From SIG578 sp045543635 (GTDB taxonomy: Bacteria; Bacillota; Clostridia; Oscillospirales; Ruminococcaceae): a DNA stretch of 19,853 nt. The DNA lies in contig JAZQMT010000022.1 in NCBI GenBank assembly GCA_045543635.1, forward strand, positions 1 to 19,853, read 5' to 3'. Shown one piece after another: positions 15,405-19,853 of this stretch (positions are counted from its first letter, which is position 1; each line of letters begins with the position of its first letter). The translations under genes and the position numbers were made by a program. The notes beneath the pieces are model-generated. The model searched no databases, was not told the origin of the DNA, and was given only the letters and a program-made list of their open reading frames with translations.

Positions 15405-15522
15405 AACCCTGACAGGATTTGTCAGGGTTAGAAAAAAATTTTCAAAAAATTTTACATACAAAAAACGGCCGGTTAAAAGCCGAAATTAAAAAAAGACGGC
15501 AGACACAAAAAACATGTCTACC
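15405..15522 (-). terminator. Three tandem terminator-like hairpins upstream of the lysis cassette
   Basis: Read on the minus strand: first, a stem GGTAGACA / TGTCTGCC (15522-15515 and 15505-15498, one G-U pair) followed by GTC and seven Ts; second, a short stem CGGC / GCCG (15482-15479 and 15469-15466) followed by six Ts; third, a perfect 10-bp stem AACCCTGACA / TGTCAGGGTT (15429-15420 and 15414-15405) followed by ATCTTTT. They stand between any minus-strand promoter further right and the xhlA-like gene, which starts 43 bases after the last stem. Confidence 0.6.
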
Positions 15523-15544
15523 ATCATTTTTTCATTTCAGTATA

Positions 15545-15653
15545 TGCCCCTGTGAGTTTACAATAATTTAAGGCGGCTGATTGACAAAATATTGCTTATA
15601 AATAACAATTATGCTATGCTTGCGCTGCAATAGGGGCAAAAAATTATTGTAAA
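15545..15653. repeat. Two interleaved inverted repeats
   Basis: TGCCCCT (15545-15551) is complementary to AGGGGCA (15632-15638), and TTTACAATAATTT (15557-15569) to AAATTATTGTAAA (15641-15653). The order is A-B-A'-B', so both stems cannot nest; if transcribed they could form an H-type pseudoknot, or on DNA act as paired binding sites. Confidence 0.6.
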
Positions 15654-15656
15654 TAG

Positions 15657-15685
15657 TTGTAAAAACCCCAAGAATGTGTTATACT
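15657..15685 (+). promoter_or_regulatory. Promoter without an obvious gene
   Basis: TTGTAA (15657-15662), 17 bases and TATACT (15680-15685). Transcription would start near 15692. There is no protein gene within 350 bases; the next strong structure is the hairpin at 15787-15824. Confidence 0.5.
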
Positions 15686-15691
15686 AATTAA

Positions 15692-15824
15692 ACCAAACAA
15701 ATTTACTGCTTAAAAACAAAGTTTTTAGCTACATTTTCACTTGTATGATTTTCAATGTGTCGGTATGACTTTTGTAATACCATCAAAAATAGAGTTATCT
15801 CGTATTTTCGGGATAACTCTATTT
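15692..15824 (+). ncRNA. Candidate small RNA of about 130 nt
   Basis: A putative transcript from the promoter at 15657-15685 to a strong 16-bp hairpin (15787-15802 with 15809-15824, loop TATTTT, one G-U pair). Inside is a small stem TAAAAAC / GTTTTTA. The hairpin lacks a run of Ts on the plus strand (GTATATATAC follows) and could instead stop minus-strand transcription. No known RNA family is recognised. Confidence 0.3.
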
Positions 15825-15834
15825 GTATATATAC

Positions 15835-15863
15835 TTGAAAATATCAGCAAAAAATGTTATATT
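15835..15863 (+). promoter_or_regulatory. Possible promoter for the DUF559 gene
   Basis: TTGAAA (15835-15840), a 17-base spacer and TATATT (15858-15863). It points toward the DUF559 gene, but the hairpin at 15896-15930 lies between. The promoter is outside the repeat-bounded cassette. Confidence 0.4.
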
Positions 15864-15895
15864 AAATACAAAAAATGCTTGTTTTTATGCGGAAT

Positions 15896-15930
15896 TTTCA
15901 ACTTGTGGAAATAACTTCCACAAGTTGAAA
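15896..15930. repeat. Perfect 15-bp inverted repeat, 5-base loop
   Basis: TTTCAACTTGTGGAA (15896-15910) and its exact complement TTCCACAAGTTGAAA (15916-15930) with loop ATAAC. There is no T-tract on either side, so it is not a standard terminator. It ends 4 bases before the left repeat of the DUF559 cassette. Confidence 0.8.
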
Positions 15931-15934
15931 CAGG

Positions 15935-15988
15935 AGCCTCCCTTGCCTAAAGGGAGGTGGATTTTGCCGTAGGCAAAAGACGGAGGGA
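15935..15988 (+). repeat. Left inverted repeat of the DUF559 cassette
   Basis: A 54-base unit made of an outer hairpin (CCTCCCTT / AAAGGGAGG) and an inner hairpin (TTTTGCC / GGCAAAA), ending in GGAGGGA. Its outer 28 bases match the reverse complement of the right repeat at 16343-16390 almost exactly. The reading frame of the DUF559 gene stays open through it. Confidence 0.8.
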
Positions 15989-16039
15989 TATAATACGGAA
16001 CGGAAACACAATACAAAATTAACAGAGAACGCAAAATTA

Positions 16040-16357
16040 TTGCGTAAGAATATGACCAAAGAAGAACGGCATTTGTGGTACGATTTCTTGTGTTCATATC
16101 CCATACGATTTTTGCGACAAAAGGTTATAGACCATTATATTGTTGATTTCTATTGTCATGAAGCAAGACTTATAATTGAACTTGACGGCTCACAACACTA
16201 TGAGGAAAAAGGCTTGTTAAAAGACAAGATACGAACAGAAGAAATCGAAATTAGAAACTTGACAGTAATTCGTATACCGAATAATGAAGTTAATAAAAAC
16301 TTTAGAGGGGTTTGTGAATATATTGATTTATTTGTCAAAGAATCCCTCCACCGCTAA
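16040..16357 (+). CDS. DUF559 domain protein, restriction-endonuclease-like fold
   Basis: A 105-residue protein of the DUF559 family, related to very-short-patch-repair (Vsr)-type endonucleases. Seen: NMTKEERHLWYDFLCSYP, FLRQKVIDHYIVDFYCHE, LIIELDGSQHY and VIRIPNNEV. These carry the family's putative metal-site residues, the aspartate of VDFYC and the E-x-D pair of IELDGSQH. The biological role of these short proteins is unknown. The start is uncertain: TTG 16040 and ATG 16052 are the first available, neither with a good ribosome site, while family-like sequence (NAKLLRKN) is encoded before them and the frame is open back through the left repeat. The final residues SLHR and the stop lie in the right repeat. 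Confidence 0.8.
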   Translation: MRKNMTKEERHLWYDFLCSYPIRFLRQKVIDHYIVDFYCHEARLIIELDGSQHYEEKGLLKDKIRTEEIEIRNLTVIRIPNNEVNKNFRGVCEYIDLFVKESLHR

Positions 16358-16390
16358 CGCGGTCCCCCTCCCTTTAGGGCAAGGGAGGCT
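16343..16390 (-). repeat. Right inverted repeat of the DUF559 cassette
   Basis: 48 bases; its reverse complement begins AGCCTCCCTTGCC and matches the left repeat apart from one extra C and the inner hairpin, which here is CCGC / GCGG instead of TTTTGCC / GGCAAAA. The differing inner stem with kept complementarity suggests that folding is conserved. It includes the last four codons and stop of the DUF559 gene. Confidence 0.8.
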
Positions 16391-16674
16391 AAATTTGTTC
16401 CCGATTTAACACAAGCATATAATTAAACAAAGGCGGTGATTTTTGGAAAGAGAAAAAGTCTGTAACAACAGTTATAGTAATTATATGTGCTTTGATTTTC
16501 GTGTATTTATTAAGATTTTCAATTTTATATATAGGTAATATGATCCCTGATAAAGAGCACCCTTAACAACTCCTTAAAGAAAACCTGCAAAATATCTTAT
16601 TTATAGCCCATTCACAATCAATTTAATATTGTCTAAACTTTGGGCTTCACTTCAATGCGGGTAGATATTTATTT
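16391..16674. other. Intergenic stretch right of the DUF559 cassette
   Basis: Apart from the possible small peptide (16443-16566) it contains a loose hairpin with outer arms AGCCCA (16605-16610) and TGGGCT (16641-16646) and inner ACAAT / ATTGT, downstream of the degV stop on the minus strand. It may be the terminator region of degV, but it has no T-run and I do not call it. Confidence 0.5.
16443..16566 (+). pseudogene. Small membrane-peptide frame, apparently frameshifted
   Basis: A good ribosome site (AGGCGGTGAT, 16431-16440) precedes TTG 16443, but that frame yields unconvincing sequence and stops within about 30 codons. The neighbouring frame from 16444 encodes a plausible 40-residue single-helix peptide (KSVTTVIVIICALIFVYLLR, then a polar tail IPDKEHP) with its own stop at 16564-16566, but it has no start. 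Removing one A from the A5 run at 16553-16557 minus 100 (that is 16453-16457) would join the start to the peptide, giving about 40 residues. Either a frameshifted gene, a sequencing error in the A run, or chance. Confidence 0.35.
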
Positions 16675-17517
16675 TTAGGCTTTTTCAAAACCGATAAGCA
16701 AACCGCCTTTTTCGGCATAAAAGCTGCAAAGACCCCTGCATTTATAAAGCTCAACCTTTGCTTTAGCAAATTCTGCCTCAATAAGCTCTTTCAGCTTATT
16801 TCCTGCATTTTCATTAAAACAATGTGCTATTCGCACCTTTCCGTTTTTTAGCCCAAGCTCCTTGAGGTGTGCAACGATAGTCTCCAAAGCGCTGTTCTCA
16901 CCGCGGCATTTATTTAAAGGCTGCAGATCTCCCCTGTCACTTGCTTTGCCCACAATTCGGATACCTAAAATTCCCGCCATTTTTGCAACAAGCGGGCTGA
17001 CTCTGCCATTATTGGCTAAATTTTTCATGGATTGCAGCATAAAAAGCAATCCTGTTTTTTTGCTGTATGCAGTAACACTTCTGCAAATCTCGTCAAACTC
17101 CTTGCCTTCCAGTATAAGCTGATGAATTTTTTCTATTATAAGCGCAATTTCAGGTCCTGCGGTGAGCGAGTTTAAAACAAAAACGCGACGGTCGGGATGT
17201 TTTTCCTCGTAGGCTTCTTTTGCTGACATTGCAGCATTATAACTGCCTGAAAGAGTTGCGGTAATGGTAATGCAGAAAATCTGCTCTGCTTCCCCAAAAG
17301 CATCAAGCCAATCCACAGCGTTAGGACAGGAAGTAGATGATTTTCCCTTATAGCCTTCAAGATCGGTTACCATTTCAAAAACATCGAGACTTTCATCATC
17401 GACATATTCTTTCTCTGTAGTTATGATTTTCAGCGGGGTGGACTCAAAAGGTACATCAGATAATTTAAGGACATCGGCAGAAGAATCTGCAACGATTTTA
17501 ATTTTTTTAAGGTTCAT
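16675..17517 (-). CDS. DegV family fatty-acid-binding protein
   Basis: A 280-residue soluble protein of the DegV family, which binds a fatty acid between two domains; in Firmicutes some members (FakB) present fatty acids to the kinase FakA. Seen: IKIVADSSADVL at the N-terminus, GKSSTSCPN (about 57-65), ITATLSGSYNAA and NSLTAGPEIALI, all family motifs in order. No fakA gene is nearby. ATG 17517 follows AGAAAGGA at suitable spacing, behind the promoter at 17559-17587. It is monocistronic. Confidence 0.92.
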   Translation of the reverse strand: MNLKKIKIVADSSADVLKLSDVPFESTPLKIITTEKEYVDDESLDVFEMVTDLEGYKGKSSTSCPNAVDWLDAFGEAEQIFCITITATLSGSYNAAMSAKEAYEEKHPDRRVFVLNSLTAGPEIALIIEKIHQLILEGKEFDEICRSVTAYSKKTGLLFMLQSMKNLANNGRVSPLVAKMAGILGIRIVGKASDRGDLQPLNKCRGENSALETIVAHLKELGLKNGKVRIAHCFNENAGNKLKELIEAEFAKAKVELYKCRGLCSFYAEKGGLLIGFEKA

Positions 17518-17558
17518 TCAGTTGGGTTCCTTTCTGGATTTTTTAAAATACACACCTC

Positions 17559-17587
17559 ATTATACTCATGTTTTTACTTTCTCTCAA
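17559..17587 (-). promoter_or_regulatory. Sigma-A promoter for the degV-family gene
   Basis: On the minus strand TTGAGA (17587-17582), 17 bases, then TATAAT (17564-17559), with an expected start near 17552 and a leader of about 35 bases. Confidence 0.75.
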
Positions 17588-17733
17588 GCTACTCTTCTGT
17601 TTTTAACTATCCTAACAAAAACCAAATAGTAGAGTGCGATTTTTATTCTCTACCAACAGTAGAATTATTAAAAAACCGCTCAACCGGAGACATTTCGTAA
17701 AGAAGTTATCTCCGTTTTTCTGTATAAACAATA

Positions 17734-17759
17734 AAAATCCCCCGCAGGCGGGGGATTTT
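17734..17759 (-). terminator. Strong terminator after the Rieske oxidoreductase
   Basis: A perfect 12-bp stem (AAAATCCCCCGC at 17734-17745 with GCGGGGGATTTT at 17748-17759) with minimal loop begins 5 bases after the stop codon and ends in a T-run on the minus strand. By symmetry it can act in both directions. A second smaller hairpin (CGGAGA / TCTCCG, about 17685-17714) follows further left, with GGTTTTTT on the minus strand after it. Confidence 0.9.
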
Positions 17760-17764
17760 CGCGG

Positions 17765-19063
17765 TTACTTTAAGTCACCGTTGGCCGGATTGTTTAAAAG
17801 CTTACCATCCTTAGAAAATCGAGAACCGTGGCAGGGACAATCCCATGAATGTTCCTGCGCATTCCATTTAAGCGCACACCCTAAATGAGGGCAGCGGCGG
17901 CTTGAAATTGAAAGCAGTCCGGATACAGCCTCGGCAGCGTTACAGGCAAGCTGGGGATTCAACATACTTCTTGAAGGTGAGAAAAGCTGTTGGTATTCAT
18001 TTTGTTTTCCGCACACTAAATCACAAAGCAGCGTTGCAGCTGCCATAGATGAAGTCATCCCCCATTTATTAAAGCCGGTTGCAACATAAAGGTTGGGTGT
18101 CAGTTTAGAATACCGCCCGATATAGGGAACACTGTCTAATGTCATACAATCCTGTGTTGCCCAACGCATGCGCTCGCGGGCATTGGGGTAATGTTTTTTG
18201 TAAAATGCTTCAAGCTCATTGTAGCTTCCGCCGTCTTTACCGGTGCGGTGTGAACCGCCACCCAAAAGCAACAAATCATCTACCCAACGAAATGAAAGCC
18301 CTGTTTTGCTTTGGTCTACATACATTCCGCTAAACTTGGGAACATTCTCAAGAGCCAGCACATAGGAGCGATGCTGATACATTTTTAAAAAATAAGAACC
18401 ATGCTTATTGATAAAAGGAAAATGTGTTGCTACAATGATTTTTTTTGCTGTTATTTTTCCGCTGTCAGTAATAATACTGCGCCCATCAAAGCTGCGAGCC
18501 GGCGTTTGCTCATAGATATTGAGCTCTTTTGCAATAGCTGCAATAAATTTTATCGGATTAAACTGTGCCTGATGCTCAAATTTAACCGCGCCTGCTACCG
18601 AAAAAGGAAGCGGCAGACTGCGCGCATACTGTGCGTTAGCACCAATGCGCTGCAAGGCGAGCAGTTCTCGCTCTATCTTTGTCTTATCCGTAAGAGAATA
18701 AACATAGGAGTTTTGTGTTTCAAAATCGCAGTCTATATTCTTACAAAGAGCGCAAATCCTTGCAAGTGCCTCGGTGTTTGCCCTATAATACTGCTGTGCC
18801 CGCCCCACACCAAACTCACTTACAAGTTTACCATAGATAAGGGCATGTTGTGCTGTTATTTTAGCTGTTGTATGCCCTGTTACGCCGCCGCAAATGCGTT
18901 CCCTCTCAATAAGCATGTAATCAATGTTGCGCTTTTTTAACATATACGCACACAAAATACCTGTTATTCCGCCCCCGATTATCAGAACATCGGTTTTGCA
19001 CTCACCGGAAAGCTTTTTATTAAATTTCGGAAGGTCGGACGATTCTATCCATAAAGTTTTCAT
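17765..19063 (-). CDS. FAD-dependent oxidoreductase with C-terminal Rieske domain (YhfW-like)
   Basis: A 432-residue protein. An N-terminal DAO-type FAD domain has the dinucleotide motif VLIIGGGITG at 26-35 and the family motif GGVTGHTTAKITAQH (about 63-77); a C-terminal Rieske [2Fe-2S] domain has CPHLGC (391-396) and CPCHGS (409-414), giving the Cys-His plus Cys-His cluster ligands and the two disulfide cysteines. It resembles Bacillus YhfW in layout. The substrate is not known; amine or glycine-type oxidation is possible from the FAD fold. ATG 19063 is used, with GGTGAT 6 bases upstream; an in-frame GTG at 19075 lies in the ribosome site. It is monocistronic, ending in the terminator at 17734-17759. 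Confidence 0.9.
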   Translation of the reverse strand: MKTLWIESSDLPKFNKKLSGECKTDVLIIGGGITGILCAYMLKKRNIDYMLIERERICGGVTGHTTAKITAQHALIYGKLVSEFGVGRAQQYYRANTEALARICALCKNIDCDFETQNSYVYSLTDKTKIERELLALQRIGANAQYARSLPLPFSVAGAVKFEHQAQFNPIKFIAAIAKELNIYEQTPARSFDGRSIITDSGKITAKKIIVATHFPFINKHGSYFLKMYQHRSYVLALENVPKFSGMYVDQSKTGLSFRWVDDLLLLGGGSHRTGKDGGSYNELEAFYKKHYPNARERMRWATQDCMTLDSVPYIGRYSKLTPNLYVATGFNKWGMTSSMAAATLLCDLVCGKQNEYQQLFSPSRSMLNPQLACNAAEAVSGLLSISSRRCPHLGCALKWNAQEHSWDCPCHGSRFSKDGKLLNNPANGDLK

Positions 19064-19147
19064 AATAATCACCACATATATTATGTACTGATTTTTTACT
19101 GTTTATAAACCCAGTAATGAGATATTACTCCCTTATTTCGACATTGC

Positions 19148-19177
19148 TTGACACAACCCATTGCATACTGCTATAAT
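19148..19177 (+). promoter_or_regulatory. Consensus promoter for mntP
   Basis: Perfect TTGACA (19148-19153), an 18-base spacer and perfect TATAAT (19172-19177). Transcription would start near 19184, giving a leader of about 80 bases. Confidence 0.8.
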
Positions 19178-19218
19178 ATTTTTTGCTCTAAAAAAATAAC
19201 TGCAATTATATCCGCAAA

Positions 19219-19246
19219 CCGAGAATAGCTACTACTCGGATTTTTA
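19219..19246 (+). promoter_or_regulatory. Leader hairpin before mntP, possible attenuator
   Basis: CCGAG (19219-19223) pairs with CTCGG (19235-19239), with an inner TAG / CTA pairing, and is followed by ATTTTTAT. It lies within the leader 20 bases before the ribosome site AGGGG. The short stem makes it a weak terminator. The leader is too short and lacks the conserved loops of a yybP-ykoY Mn2+ riboswitch. Confidence 0.35.
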
Positions 19247-19263
19247 TTACATAGGGGTCAATA

Positions 19264-19848
19264 ATGAAATTAGGACTTTCTTTCTTTTGCACCAACATAC
19301 TTTTAGGTGCCGGACTTGCAATGGATGCCTTTTCCGTTTCACTTTCCAACGGACTTAATGAACCAAATATGAAAAAAGGTAAAATGTGTGCTATTGCAGG
19401 CATGTTTGCATTCTTTCAGGCACTTATGCCCATGATTGGCTGGATCTGTCTACACACTATCGTTCAGTATTTTGAGTCTTTTGAAACGTTTATTCCATGG
19501 ATCGCGTTTTCTTTACTTTTATTTATAGGCGGCAAAATGCTTTTTGAGGGAATAACAAATAAAGACGGTGCGGGCGAAAAACCGAGCATCGGGTTTCTTG
19601 CACTGGTGGTACAAGGCATTGCTACCTCTATTGATGCCCTCTCCGCCGGTTTTACCATTATAGACTATAATCTATACTCGGCTGTTATCGCAGCAACAGT
19701 TATTGCCGCGGTAACATTTGTCATTTGCATGGGAGGACTTTTTATAGGAAGAAAAGCCGGAACAAAACTTGCCGGAAAAGCCGGCATTTTCGGCGGAGTA
19801 ATCCTTATTATTATCGGCGCTAAAATATTTATCACAAGTTTCGTTTAG
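19264..19848 (+). CDS. mntP: Manganese efflux pump MntP
   Basis: A 194-residue membrane exporter of Mn2+ (MntP/DUF204 family). It has six hydrophobic segments in two related halves, with the conserved acidic motifs GLAMDAFSVSLSNGL (about 18-32) and SIDALSAGF (about 121-129) that include the membrane aspartates of the family. Length is typical. ATG 19264 follows AGGGGTCAATA. It is monocistronic behind the consensus promoter; the window ends 5 bases after its stop, so no terminator is visible. Confidence 0.93.
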   Translation: MKLGLSFFCTNILLGAGLAMDAFSVSLSNGLNEPNMKKGKMCAIAGMFAFFQALMPMIGWICLHTIVQYFESFETFIPWIAFSLLLFIGGKMLFEGITNKDGAGEKPSIGFLALVVQGIATSIDALSAGFTIIDYNLYSAVIAATVIAAVTFVICMGGLFIGRKAGTKLAGKAGIFGGVILIIIGAKIFITSFV

Positions 19849-19853
19849 AATTC

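Larger units (their letters stand above)
15362..16039. other. 678-bp stretch without a convincing protein gene
   Basis: AT-rich relative to its neighbours. From left to right it holds the terminator cluster (15405-15522), interleaved inverted repeats (15545-15653), a promoter and a strong hairpin that could frame a small RNA (15657-15824), a second promoter (15835-15863), a perfect 15-bp hairpin (15896-15930) and the left repeat of the DUF559 cassette (15935-15988). A 49-codon frame at 15765 lacks a ribosome site and is not accepted as a gene. Confidence 0.7.
15935..16390 (+). mobile_element. MITE-like cassette carrying a DUF559 gene
   Basis: A 456-bp unit bounded by inverted, nested-hairpin repeats that enclose a single DUF559 gene. 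There is no transposase, and no clear target-site duplication at the ends, so movement would need an enzyme supplied elsewhere. The gene is built into the repeats: its last codons and stop come from the right repeat. The mobile nature is an inference from the repeat architecture. Confidence 0.5.

Noticed and set aside
15765..15913. 49-codon frame (starts MTFVIPSKIEL) with a hydrophobic stretch, considered as a small toxin
   Set aside because: It runs through the 16-bp hairpin and has no ribosome site; codon use follows local AT-richness.
15885..16104. Two overlapping minus-strand frames of about 70 codons
   Set aside because: They cover the hairpin and repeat of the DUF559 cassette and are antisense to the gene.
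16605..16646. Loose hairpin AGCCCA / TGGGCT as degV terminator
   Set aside because: Stem is short and interrupted and no T-run follows on the minus strand.
19184..19263. yybP-ykoY Mn2+ riboswitch before mntP
   Set aside because: The leader is only about 80 bases and the conserved loop sequences of that class are not seen.
19848..19853. GAATTC (EcoRI site) at the very end of the window
   Set aside because: Could hint at a cloned fragment boundary, but a six-base match at a window edge is not evidence on its own.
1..19853. CRISPR arrays, tRNA and rRNA genes
   Set aside because: No regularly spaced direct repeats and no tRNA or rRNA signatures were seen on either strand by eye.

Overview
The window reads as chromosomal DNA of an anaerobic, low-to-medium GC Gram-positive bacterium, most likely a member of the Clostridia (Oscillospiraceae/Ruminococcaceae-like). 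The reasons are the gene set (Na+-translocating decarboxylase, archaeal-type phosphoglycerate mutase, ACT plus PFL/DUF711 pair, LysM-GH18 spore-type hydrolase, flavodiiron protein with superoxide reductase and rubredoxin, DegV, MntP), strong AGGAGG-type ribosome sites and many Rho-independent terminators. Species is not determinable from what is visible.

Layout. (1) 1-3969, minus strand: one operon apgM > oadG > biotin carrier > oadB > oadA (oadA runs off the left edge), coupling oxaloacetate decarboxylation to Na+ export, with a good sigma-A promoter at 3940-3969. (2) 4031-7094, plus strand: ACT regulator-like protein and PFL/UPF0210 protein in an operon, then a LysM-GH18 hydrolase; the block ends at terminators shared with the convergent neighbour. 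(3) 7180-8726, minus: inositol-monophosphatase-family enzyme and an unknown four-helix membrane protein overlapping by 4 bp. (4) 8859-11228, minus: an oxygen/superoxide defence operon (multidomain flavodiiron protein, 2Fe superoxide reductase, rubredoxin) behind a near-consensus promoter. (5) 11425-13616, minus: an AspT/YidE-like membrane transporter and a membrane-anchored calcineurin-type phosphoesterase with a 4-bp overlap. (6) 13692-15361, minus: a phage-type lysis cassette (XhlA-like, holin, amidase) with no other phage genes, preceded by a group of terminator-like hairpins. (7) 15430-16670: AT-rich accessory stretch with interleaved inverted repeats, a possible small RNA, a perfect 15-bp hairpin, a DUF559 nuclease-like gene enclosed by inverted nested-hairpin repeats (a MITE-like cassette), and a small membrane-peptide frame that looks frameshifted. 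(8) 16675-19063, minus: DegV lipid-binding protein and a FAD oxidoreductase with a C-terminal Rieske domain. (9) 19148-19848, plus: MntP Mn2+ exporter with its own consensus promoter and a leader hairpin.

The housekeeping parts are ordinary for the group. The parts worth a second look are the orphan lysis cassette, the phosphoesterase-transporter pair beside it, and the DUF559 repeat cassette with its non-coding flank. I did not find a convincing complete new system; the candidates are given as findings with tests.
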